From a virus: a DNA stretch of 36,039 bases. Shown piece by piece: positions 28,874 through 35,442 of the stretch. A model generated the notes under the pieces. The model worked only from the letters and a program-made list of their open reading frames with translations. It was not told the DNA's origin and did not search any database. The stretch is from the IMG/VR virus record IMGVR_UViG_3300037852_000519, positions 1 through 36,039 of that record. One strand, given 5' to 3'. The translations under genes and the position numbers were made by a program. Numbering within the stretch: position 1 is the stretch's first letter; every line of letters starts with the position of its first letter.

Positions 28874-29385
28874 GCGGCTATGCCGACTGACGAAGCATGC
28901 GCTTCGCGCAGCAGCTTGGTGCGGATCGCGTGCTCGATGTTCCTCAGCGCCGCTTCCGCCTCGAGCGAGCGCGCTTCGGCCGCCTGTGCCCGCGCTTCCG
29001 CAGCGTCCGCATCGGCCTCGGCGGCGGCGATGCGCGCCTCGGCCCGCTTGAGCGCCTCGACCGCTTCCTGCAGCCGCGCCGCGGTGTCGGCGATCGCTTC
29101 CCGGTGCGCCGCTTCGGCCGCCTGGATGCGCGCTTCCGCCGCGTGCAGTTTGTCGATCGCGCCGCGCACCAGCGCCTTTGCCCGCGCCTCCGTTTCGTTG
29201 GCGCGCTCCTCGATGTCGTCGATGGCCGCGGCGGCCTGATGCACCAGCTCGAGGGCGGCGGTGCCGCGGCTCTTCGCCGGGCCCGGCGCCGTGCGCTCGA
29301 GATTGACGATGTTTCTCGGCGCGCCGGGCGCGCGGGCGAGATGCTCGCGCATTTGCCCGCGCAGCCAGTTGGGGTCCTGGGACAT
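28870..29385 (-). CDS. Alanine-rich coiled-coil protein (171 aa)
   Basis: The start is taken at ATG 29385 (MSQDPNWLRGQMREHLARAP), preceded by AAAGGG; the longer frame to 29430 lacks support. From about residue 45 to the end the protein is one long coiled coil, with heptads rich in Ala, Glu and Arg (EARAKALVRGAIDKLHAAEA and AEADADAAEARAQAAEARSL). No domain is named. Proteins of this kind recur in Bradyrhizobium-like chromosomes, so a host origin is likely. Convergent with the regulator; heptamer repeat H7 abuts its stop. Confidence 0.65.
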   Translation of the reverse strand: MSQDPNWLRGQMREHLARAPGAPRNIVNLERTAPGPAKSRGTAALELVHQAAAAIDDIEERANETEARAKALVRGAIDKLHAAEARIQAAEAAHREAIADTAARLQEAVEALKRAEARIAAAEADADAAEARAQAAEARSLEAEAALRNIEHAIRTKLLREAHASSVGIAA

Positions 29386-29465
29386 CGGTCGAACCCTTTC
29401 GAAAAGGTTAAGCTCGCCGATAATTAGCACCAGATGGTGAACGGGCTGTTAACGGGGCCATGCCC

Positions 29466-29553
29466 GCCATTGCGAGGCACGCAGTGCCGAAGCAATCCAG
29501 GGCAGCGCGTACGGGCCCCTCGATTGCTTCGTCGCTGCGCTCCTCGCAATGAC
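29466..29553 (+). repeat. Family D inverted repeat (copy D3)
   Basis: 'gccattgcgaggcac…gaagcaatccagggc' is mirrored by 'cctcgattgcttcgtcg…ctcctcgcaatgac'. It lies between the coiled-coil gene and the small gene at 29584. Confidence 0.85.
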
Positions 29554-29583
29554 ATGGTTTTGCCCGGCCGCGGAGTGTCTCAA

Positions 29584-29850
29584 ATGAAACCCGTCGCCCT
29601 GCCGCCGGCGCCGCCGGGCGCCGATCCCGCCGCCCAGTTCGCCTGGATCAAAGCCTGCCTGCAGCAGATCGAGCGGGCATCGCAGGAGGAGCCGGCGCAG
29701 ATTTTCGACAGCTATTCGACGGATTCCACGCCAACCGCCACGAGGCAGCTCCTTGTCACGTCGCCGACGCAAGCGAACATCGCCGCCGTCCTCGCCACCC
29801 TTATCGCCGATTTCCGCGCCCGCGGCGTCAAGCGAACCGGACCGACGTGA
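29584..29850 (+). CDS. Small hypothetical phage protein (88 aa)
   Basis: ATG at 29584 has GGAG about eight bases upstream. The 88-residue product starts with a Pro/Ala stretch (MKPVALPPAPPGADPAAQFA), has a short helix (WIKACLQQIERASQEE) and ends in TQANIAAVLATLIADFRARG. Its composition is like other small phage structural ORFs in this module, and it lies upstream of the ejection genes. No family is recognised. Confidence 0.55.
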   Translation: MKPVALPPAPPGADPAAQFAWIKACLQQIERASQEEPAQIFDSYSTDSTPTATRQLLVTSPTQANIAAVLATLIADFRARGVKRTGPT

Positions 29851-29877
29851 CGGGCAACACGCTGCGGCCTCTCGGTT

Positions 29878-30037
29878 CCCCTCCCCCTTGTGGGGAGGGG
29901 TCAGGGGTGGGGGTGGCGAGATGGCGCGCGACAACAACGACCCCCACCCCGGCGCCTCCGGCGCCGACCCTCCCCAAGTCATCGATCCGTCGCGAGCGCA
30001 GTCCGCGACGGATCGGAAGAACCTGGGGGAGGGTGGA
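29878..30037 (+). repeat. Family B inverted repeat (copy B3) with palindrome A nested in its arm
   Basis: 'ccctcccccttgtgggg' opens it; 'acccccaccccggcg' follows; the second arm is interrupted by palindrome A11. The 68 bp at 29967-30034 are the reverse complement of 23685-23752. It overlaps the first 39 codons of the GNAT gene. Confidence 0.85.
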
Positions 30038-30496
30038 GCGCAGGCACGGCCACAGCGAAATGTTCGCGCCGCCGCCGGCGACCACGACGTCATCGCCATC
30101 CACCGCTTCCTCTGCCGCGTGGCGCGGCCGGTGCTGCATTGCCCGATCAATCCGGAGAAGTCGCTCGCGGAGGTGCGGCGCGTGGCCGCCGAGCGTGACT
30201 ACGGCTTTGCCCTGATGGCGCTCGAGGGCGATGCGCTGGTCGGCACGATCGGCGCGATCTTCGTGCCGTGGTGGTACGGCGACGACCACTTCTTCACCGA
30301 CCGCTGGTTCTTCTCAAGCGCCGGTCACCGCTGGGCCGGTCCGCGACTATTGGCCGAGGCCGACGCGATCGCCCGCGAGGTCGGCGTGCCGCTGATCGTG
30401 AACTTGAAACAGCGGCGCACCACCGCCGCGGTGACGTTCGTCAAGCCGGCGTTGTTGGGCGACGATCATCGCGCCACACACTCACCGTCACCCTGA
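29921..30496 (+). CDS. GNAT-family acetyltransferase-like protein with repeat-encoded ends (191 aa as read)
   Basis: The core from about residue 50 onward looks like a GNAT acetyltransferase: DHDVIAIHRFLCRVARPVLH, the strand pair FALMALEGDALVGTIGAIFV, 'HRWAGPRLLAEADAIAREVG' at the place of the acetyl-CoA motif, and a final PLIVNLKQRRTTAAVTFVKP. GNATs transfer acetyl groups to amines; the substrate is unknown. The first 39 residues from ATG 29921 are encoded by repeat B3/A11, so this start is suspect. An ATG at 30060 opens MFAPPPATT in another frame and may be the original start, separated by a frameshift near 30090. The TGA stop is formed by repeat C4. It lies between phage genes. Confidence 0.5.
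   Translation: MARDNNDPHPGASGADPPQVIDPSRAQSATDRKNLGEGGAQARPQRNVRAAAGDHDVIAIHRFLCRVARPVLHCPINPEKSLAEVRRVAAERDYGFALMALEGDALVGTIGAIFVPWWYGDDHFFTDRWFFSSAGHRWAGPRLLAEADAIAREVGVPLIVNLKQRRTTAAVTFVKPALLGDDHRATHSPSP
29983..30015 (+). repeat. Palindrome A copy A11, nested in repeat B3
   Basis: 'cgatccgtcgcgagcg' and 'cagtccgcgacggatcg' lie inside the second arm of B3, in the inverted orientation of A9. Confidence 0.85.
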
Positions 30497-30596
30497 GGAG
30501 CCGGCGAAGCCGGCGTCTCGAAGGGTGGCAGCAGGCGCGGTGCGTGTTTCCATCCTTCGAGGCTCGCTTCGCTCGCACCTCAGGATGACGGTGGTG
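30484..30596 (+). repeat. Family C inverted repeat (copy C4)
   Basis: 'accgtcaccctgaggagccg' is mirrored by 'gcacctcaggatgacggtgg', with inner 'ctcgaagggtgg'/'ccatccttcgagg'. Its first TGA terminates the GNAT frame. Confidence 0.9.
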
Positions 30597-30640
30597 TTTG
30601 TTGCAAGCGCTGCGACGAGTGTGCTGCCGCTGATAATTGG

Positions 30641-30662
30641 CAACCAATCACTGGTGACTGAA
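30641..30662 (+). repeat. Heptamer fragment H10, next to a start codon
   Basis: 'aatcactggtgactga' leads directly into the ATG of the first ejection-protein gene, as H9 does at 22273. No ribosome site is visible in front of that ATG. Confidence 0.45.
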
Positions 30663-30664
30663 TC

Positions 30665-31711
30665 ATGTGCTTTGGAATGACCACGACGCAGCAGACGACG
30701 AACACGCCTTCGTCGTTCGTCCAGGGCGCCGGGCAGACCGCGTTCAACTTCGCCCAGAACCTCGCCACCCAGCCCTTCAATGCGCCGCTGCTCGGCACCG
30801 CCGGCTTCACGCCCCAGCAGCTGCAATCGTTCGCGCAGGTCGGCAACCTTGCGAGCGCGCCGAACGCCGGCAATCCGTTTTACAGCACGGTCGCCAACGA
30901 TTACGCCAATTACGGCGCGGCCCCGGCCGCGAGCATCGGCGCGCCGAGCGTTCTCGGCGCGACCGTCAATCCGGCGACGGCGACGCTCAACCAATATATC
31001 GACCCGAACCTGCGGCGCGAGCTGCAGCCGACCCTCGATGCGATCACGCGGCAGGCGGCGATCGCCAAGACCGCCCCGGGCGGGGTTGGTTCGGCGGCGA
31101 CCGCCGCCGGCGCCTTCGGCGATGCGCGCCAGGGCGTCGAGAACGCCAACGTCGACGAAGCGGCCATGCGCCAGGCGGCGCAGGCGACCGGGCAGGCCTA
31201 CCAGAACGCGTTCCAGAACGCGGCCAACCTGCGCGGCATCGACATTTCCAACCTGATCGGCACCCAGACCGCCAACGCCGGCCTCAACGAGCAGGCGCTC
31301 GGGCGCGTGCTCGGCTCCGGCAACGCGCTCACCAACCTGGCGCAATACACCACCGGCACCGGCCTCAACCTCGCCCAGGCGCTCGGCCAGGCCGGCACCC
31401 AGCAGCAGCAGCTGGCGCAGCAGCAGCTCGGCAGCCTCTACAACCAGCAGCTCCAGAACCTGCTCGGGCCGTATCAGTATCAGATACCCGCGCTCAACTC
31501 GACGCTCTCCGCGCTCGCGCCGACGCAGCCGTCGACGCAAACCGTGCAGCAGCCGAACAACGCCGGATGGCAGCTCGCCGGCGCGCTCGGCGGCGCCTTG
31601 CTGGGCGGGCTCGGCACCGGCTTCGGCCAGGGCATGGGGCTCGGGACGTTCGGCAACCTGTTCGGCAGCGGCAAGGCGGGCTGGGCTTCGCAGAGCGATT
31701 CATTACCATAG
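30665..31711 (+). CDS. Internal virion / DNA-ejection protein candidate (348 aa)
   Basis: ATG at 30665 comes directly after heptamer sequence without a clear ribosome site. The 348-residue product is Ala/Gln/Asn/Gly-rich and low in charge, mostly helical, with long Gln-rich stretches (GQAGTQQQQLAQQQLGSLYN). The C-terminus is glycine-zipper-like and hydrophobic (AGALGGALLGGLGTGFGQGM), suited to membrane insertion. This style and the position as first of three similar genes fit podovirus internal virion proteins that are injected ahead of the DNA. No named family motif is seen, so the call rests on composition and order. Confidence 0.6.
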   Translation: MCFGMTTTQQTTNTPSSFVQGAGQTAFNFAQNLATQPFNAPLLGTAGFTPQQLQSFAQVGNLASAPNAGNPFYSTVANDYANYGAAPAASIGAPSVLGATVNPATATLNQYIDPNLRRELQPTLDAITRQAAIAKTAPGGVGSAATAAGAFGDARQGVENANVDEAAMRQAAQATGQAYQNAFQNAANLRGIDISNLIGTQTANAGLNEQALGRVLGSGNALTNLAQYTTGTGLNLAQALGQAGTQQQQLAQQQLGSLYNQQLQNLLGPYQYQIPALNSTLSALAPTQPSTQTVQQPNNAGWQLAGALGGALLGGLGTGFGQGMGLGTFGNLFGSGKAGWASQSDSLP

Positions 31712-31721
31712 GACGCCTGAC

Positions 31722-32609
31722 ATGGACTCCGCCTTCGGTACCGACGTGCTCGGCCTGGATTCTCTGCCGCCGTCGCCGCTCTATCCGATCGGACAGTTGC
31801 CGCCGTCGGCAGCGGCCGCGCCGGGCGGCGCCGATTCCCCATCAAGTCCGCGCCTGAGCGTGCCGCTCGCACCGCCGGCATCGGCGCTGCCTGCGTCCGC
31901 AATCGATCTCGCCCAGCAGCTTGGGACGAGCGCGCCGTCGCCGGTGACGCCCGGCCCGGGCGGCCTCGATCTCGGCCCGCTCATCCGTAGCGCCTTCACG
32001 CCGCAAGGCGGCGTGTTTGGAGCGAACACCGGACAGTTCATGTCGGCGCTCGGTGGCGGGCTCTCCTCGGCGGGACAGAATTGGAACAAGCCGGCGATGG
32101 CCGCCTTCGCGAGTGGCGCCGGCGCGGCGCTCCAGGGCGGCCAGCAGTGGCAGGCCCAACAGCAGGAGGCGAAACTCAAGGCGCTCAACGCCGCCATCGC
32201 CGCCTGGAAGACCGGCGACATGACGAGCTATCATCAAGCGCTGGCGCATTATCACGCCGCGGTGGCGCAGCAACGTTTGGCGAACTTGACGGGGCCACGC
32301 CCCGACACCCGGGTTGCCCCGCCCGCGGGCCTCGCCGCGGCAAACGCCGCAGCGTCCGCGCCCGCTCCGCAATCCCCCGGACAGGACAGCACGCCCGGGC
32401 AAGGCGCCGGCGGCGGTTCGTTTGCTCCGCCGGCGATCGTCTACGGAAGTGCACCCGCTGCCGGTTCCACCGCGCCGGCCGTGCGCCAGACCGCCGCCAC
32501 GCCGGCCGATCCGCTCGCGCAGGCGCGCGACGCCGTTGCCCGCGGCGCCCCGCGCGACGCGGTGATCGAGCGGCTGCGCGTCAACGGCATCGATCCCGCC
32601 GGTCTGTGA
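31722..32609 (+). CDS. Second putative internal virion protein (295 aa)
   Basis: ATG at 31722, 10 bp after the previous stop, starts a 295-residue Ala/Pro/Ser/Gln-rich protein. A Pro/Ala-rich first third leads to a helical middle (SALGGGLSSAGQNWNKPAMA, then QQWQAQQQEAKLKALNAAIA) and a further Pro/Ala linker; the end, DAVIERLRVNGIDPAGL, looks like a small helical tail. Spacing to both neighbours (10 and 6 bp) indicates one operon of three. The role as an injected protein is inferred from that context. Confidence 0.6.
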   Translation: MDSAFGTDVLGLDSLPPSPLYPIGQLPPSAAAAPGGADSPSSPRLSVPLAPPASALPASAIDLAQQLGTSAPSPVTPGPGGLDLGPLIRSAFTPQGGVFGANTGQFMSALGGGLSSAGQNWNKPAMAAFASGAGAALQGGQQWQAQQQEAKLKALNAAIAAWKTGDMTSYHQALAHYHAAVAQQRLANLTGPRPDTRVAPPAGLAAANAAASAPAPQSPGQDSTPGQGAGGGSFAPPAIVYGSAPAAGSTAPAVRQTAATPADPLAQARDAVARGAPRDAVIERLRVNGIDPAGL

Positions 32610-32615
32610 CGTCCC

Positions 32616-33863
32616 ATGTTCGACGATCTGATTCCATCGGCGTCGGCAGCCCCGGCGCCGGCGCCCGGTATGTTCGACGATCTCATTCCGGCAGGTGGAG
32701 CAGCCGGGGCGGCCGCCGGCGGCATGTTCGACGATCTGATTCCGGCGTCCGCTCCTTCTTCCGCTGTTGCGTTTGGTGCAAACAGCGGCGCCTCGCCACC
32801 GAGCGACGCTGGACCGAATCCGCAGACCGGCGCGGCCGGCGTCGTCCCCAGCATCCCCCGAGTCGTCGGCGAAGCGTTCGGAGCCGGCCCTGCCTTGGAT
32901 TTGCTCGACCCCGGCGTTCTTGAGCGCGGCTGGCAAGGCGCGAAGCAGGGATTTGGATCGCAGCCGCTCGGATTCTCGGACGAGAACCGGCGCAATTATC
33001 CCGTGGCCCGTTTTGCGCAGCCGTTCGTCGCGCCGATCGACGCGGCGCTGCGGCTGCCCGGCGCAATTGTCGGAGGAGGGGCGGGGCTGGGCGCCGGCAT
33101 GTATCGGGCGCATGGCGGCGGCCAAGCCGAATCCGACCGTCTCGAGCGGGATCTGAACATCCTCGGCCAGGGCGCGCTGATCGAATCGGGGATGCGACCG
33201 GCGCATACCCGTACCGTCCTCGACAATCTCGGTCGCCGCGATGGCGATGTCGGCAATTTGCCGGCGGATACGGTCAAGCAGCCCGTTGAGTCTAACGGTG
33301 ACGGTCCGCCGCCGATCTCGCTCTCGGCCGCCTCACCTGATTTCCGCGCCGGAGTGCTGCGGATCGCCGGTAAGGCATTGGAGGCCGCGCGTGGGTCGTT
33401 GCGCGACATGTTCGAGGGCGTACGTCTTGAGCCGCCGAAGCAGAACAGCGTCATCGACCTCGGTTTCGTCACGCCCGAAGGCGCGGCGCACCTTAACACG
33501 CTGTTTCGCGGGGCAGGCGTCGACCTCGACGTGAGCGGGTTCCGCCACACGGTCGATACCTATGCGGCGCAACATTCGTTCACGCGGCACGGAAGCGCCG
33601 CGAGCGAGGTGCCGCGTGGCCAAATCCCGCTCACTGCCGACGACTGGGCATCGATCCCCGATGTGCTCGCGACCCCCGATCTTGTGCGTTATCTCGGGCG
33701 TACAAGCGTCGGGCGGGAGAGCATCGGCTATTGGAAACGCGTCGACGGACACATTCTTTATGTCGAAGAAGTGCGAACCGGGCGCAGGACGCTCGCCGCA
33801 GTGTCGATGCGCAAATATCGCGCCGGCGACGCAGAGGTGCCGGGACGACCTCATGGCCCTTGA
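32616..33863 (+). CDS. Virion ejection protein with C-terminal BECR/MuF-C-like nuclease domain
   Basis: ATG at 32616 lies 6 bp after the previous stop. The N-terminus is a perfect-period tandem: MFDDLIP at residues 1, 19 and 37, each followed by an Ala/Gly/Pro spacer of 11 residues. The middle (about 80-180) has a Gly/Ala hydrophobic stretch (ALRLPGAIVGGGAGLGAGMY) suited to membrane contact. From about residue 277 a compact domain follows: SFTRHGSAASEVPRGQIPLT, DDWASIPDVLATPDLVRYLG, then ESIGYWKRVDGHILYVEEVR and TLAAVSMRKY. H-G…E…RGQ.PLT..DW..IPD, followed by a strand with EEVR and a final RKY, is the pattern I associate with phage BECR-fold nuclease domains (PBECR/MuF-C) seen in polyvalent and MuF proteins. 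RNase activity is inferred. Degenerate copies of its 3' end follow downstream. Confidence 0.7.
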   Translation: MFDDLIPSASAAPAPAPGMFDDLIPAGGAAGAAAGGMFDDLIPASAPSSAVAFGANSGASPPSDAGPNPQTGAAGVVPSIPRVVGEAFGAGPALDLLDPGVLERGWQGAKQGFGSQPLGFSDENRRNYPVARFAQPFVAPIDAALRLPGAIVGGGAGLGAGMYRAHGGGQAESDRLERDLNILGQGALIESGMRPAHTRTVLDNLGRRDGDVGNLPADTVKQPVESNGDGPPPISLSAASPDFRAGVLRIAGKALEAARGSLRDMFEGVRLEPPKQNSVIDLGFVTPEGAAHLNTLFRGAGVDLDVSGFRHTVDTYAAQHSFTRHGSAASEVPRGQIPLTADDWASIPDVLATPDLVRYLGRTSVGRESIGYWKRVDGHILYVEEVRTGRRTLAAVSMRKYRAGDAEVPGRPHGP

Positions 33864-34052
33864 GCCCCGCGTCAAACGTCCAAAACGCTTCCCGGCGGAT
33901 CAAACCTAAGCCGGCTTCCGGCTGACGGCAACCCGTCAGCGAACACCACAGCCGTTACTCGAGGCCAATCTAGACCACCAAAAATCGTCCCGCGATCACC
34001 GCGCGATCTTCCCGGGCTGCACGGGGGCACCACGGTCCTGGGAGAGCTCATC

Positions 34053-34233
34053 GACGGCGTTCTTTATGTCGAAGAAGTGCAACGGGGCGGGGACGCTCGC
34101 AGCGGAATCCGTGCGCAAGTATCGTCTGGGAAGGAGAGGTGCCGGGACGACCACATGGCCTGAGGCCCCGCGTCGTACGTTCGAAACGCTCCCCGACGCG
34201 TTGAACGTAAGCTCGCTTCCGGCCGGCGTCAAC
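34053..34233 (+). pseudogene. Degenerate copy 1 of the nuclease-domain 3' end
   Basis: 'ggcgttctttatgtcgaaga' restarts the nuclease sequence (GVLYVEEVQ). A frameshift follows; the next frame reads GTLAAESVRKYRLGRRGAG, matching RTLAAVSMRKYR of the intact gene. It ends with the same noncoding tail (gcttccggccggcgtcaac) found after the intact copy. Confidence 0.75.
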
Positions 34234-34244
34234 TCGTTGCTTGG

Positions 34245-34470
34245 TATTGGAAGCGTATCAACGGGCGCATTGTTTATATCGAAGCGGTGCGAACTGGGCG
34301 CAAGACTCTCGCCGCGGTGTCCATGCGCAAATATCAGACGGGGAGGGAAGAGGTGCCGGGACGACCACATGGCCCTGAGGCCCCGCAGTCATAACGACGC
34401 ACTTCCCGGCGACTCGAATGTAAGCCCAATTTCGCTTGGTGGCAACGCTGAGCTGAATCCACAGCCGTTG
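34245..34470 (+). pseudogene. Degenerate copy 2 of the nuclease-domain 3' end, in-frame remnant
   Basis: The frame from 34245 to TAA 34392-34394 reads YWKRINGRIVYIEAVRTGRK and then TLAAVSMRKYQTGREEVPGR, so the last 49 codons of a variant nuclease domain are intact but lack any start or upstream domain. The tail continues to about 34470. Confidence 0.8.
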
Positions 34471-34509
34471 ATCAAGCAATCCGGAGCGGTATGAGAGGCG
34501 CTGCCGGAA

Positions 34510-34556
34510 AATCTGGAGTGCCGGGAGGACCGGATGGGCCTGCGCCCCCCCGGTCA
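34510..34556 (+). pseudogene. Possible further fragment of the same cassette
   Basis: 'gagtgccgggaggaccggat' and 'gggcctgcgcccc' resemble 'gaggtgccgggacgaccaca' and 'tggccctgaggcccc' of the other copies, with more substitutions. Weak on its own. Confidence 0.4.
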
Positions 34557-34620
34557 ACGGCCGATACCGGTCCCGGCAAGTGAAAATATAAAACCGGCGT
34601 ATCGCAATGACAATGTTCCA

Positions 34621-34779
34621 GGCTCCGCTCACCGCGGAGTCCGTGCGCAAGTATCGTCTGGGAAAGATTAGGTGCCGGGACGACCGCATGGCCCTTAGGC
34701 CCCGCAGTCCCACGTCCGAAACGCACTTCCCGGCGGATCAAATTTAAGCCTGCCTCAAGCTGACGGCAACCTATCAGCG
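34621..34779 (+). pseudogene. Degenerate copy 3 of the nuclease-domain 3' end
   Basis: 'accgcggagtccgtgcgcaa' and 'gtatcgtctgggaaag' match copy 1 (TAESVRKYRLGK). The tail 'ggatcaaatttaagcctgcc', then 'agctgacggcaacc', matches the region after the intact gene (33898-33934). The stretch 33864-34857 holds these copies and no complete gene. Confidence 0.75.
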
Positions 34780-34819
34780 TAGCCACGGCGCCGATCATGC
34801 GTCGCTGCACCCACCATCC

Positions 34820-34841
34820 GGGCCGCGTTGCGGCCCTTTTT
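34820..34841 (+). terminator. Rho-independent terminator
   Basis: Stem gggccgc/gcggccc with a gtt loop, followed by five T. It would end transcription of the ejection-protein operon and the cassette remnants. It lies just in front of the HNH gene. Confidence 0.75.
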
Positions 34842-34857
34842 CATTTGCGAGAGCGCC

Positions 34858-35367
34858 GTGCAAAGCAGGCCGCGCCTGACCTACGAGCGGCTGCGCGAGA
34901 TTTTGCACTACGACCCGAAGACCGGGATATTTCGCTGGCGCCAGCGCGTGAGCTACGCCATCCAGGTCGGCGACGTGGCCGGCTCGGTGAACAAGACCAG
35001 CGGCTACCGGCTCATCCATATCGACGGCCGCAATTACAAGGCCCACCGGCTCGCCTGGCTTTATGTGACCGGCACATGGTGCCGGCCGATGGTCGACCAT
35101 CGCGACCGCAACCGGGCGAACAACCGCTGGAGCAACCTGCGCCGCGCCACCGCGTCGACCAACGCCGCCAACCGCGGACGTCCGCGCACCAACGCCTCCG
35201 GATTCAAGGGCGTGCACCGGCGCCGCGACACCGGCCAATGGCGCGCGCAGATCTGGAAGGACGGACGCGCCCGTTACCTCGGCCAGTTCGCGACCCCGCA
35301 GGCCGCTCACGACGCCTACGTCCGCGCCGCGCGGGAGCTGTTCGGCGAGTTTGCCGGGGAAGGATAG
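34858..35367 (+). CDS. HNH homing-type endonuclease with AP2 domain (169 aa)
   Basis: A GTG at 34858 is the most sensible start (the frame also opens at TTG 34828, inside the terminator). The HNH_3-type core is 'NYKAHRLAWLYVTGTWCRPM' and VDHRDRNRANNRWSNLR, with His about 63, the Asp-His pair about 80-81 and Asn about 93. An AP2-type DNA-binding domain follows (about 114-158): SGFKGVHRRRDTGQWRAQIW, then RYLGQFATPQAAHDAYVRAA. HNH-AP2 proteins are free-standing selfish endonucleases common in phages, cutting DNA and promoting their own spread. It stands alone between two hairpins, so it probably has its own transcription. Confidence 0.9.
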   Translation: MQSRPRLTYERLREILHYDPKTGIFRWRQRVSYAIQVGDVAGSVNKTSGYRLIHIDGRNYKAHRLAWLYVTGTWCRPMVDHRDRNRANNRWSNLRRATASTNAANRGRPRTNASGFKGVHRRRDTGQWRAQIWKDGRARYLGQFATPQAAHDAYVRAARELFGEFAGEG

Positions 35368-35388
35368 GGAGTTTGCGCTTCAGGCAAA

Positions 35389-35410
35389 GGGCCGCTCCGA
35401 AGAGCGGCCC
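35389..35410. terminator. Hairpin between convergent genes (bidirectional terminator candidate)
   Basis: Perfect 9-bp stem gggccgctc/gagcggccc. Read on the minus strand the loop is TTCG and is followed by TTTG, so it suits termination of the minus-strand gene at 35443 best, while also following the HNH stop. Confidence 0.6.
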
Positions 35411-35442
35411 CAATTCCATAACAGTCTCGCCAGCCCCGCTCG

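Noticed and set aside
30667-31857. 396-codon frame overlapping the first ejection gene
   Set aside because: Arg/Ala/Gln-heavy shadow in another frame; it continues across the start of the next real gene.
34066-34494. 142-codon plus-strand frame in the cassette graveyard
   Set aside because: It crosses copies 1 and 2 in frames that do not both match the nuclease domain, so it is an accidental fusion, not a gene.
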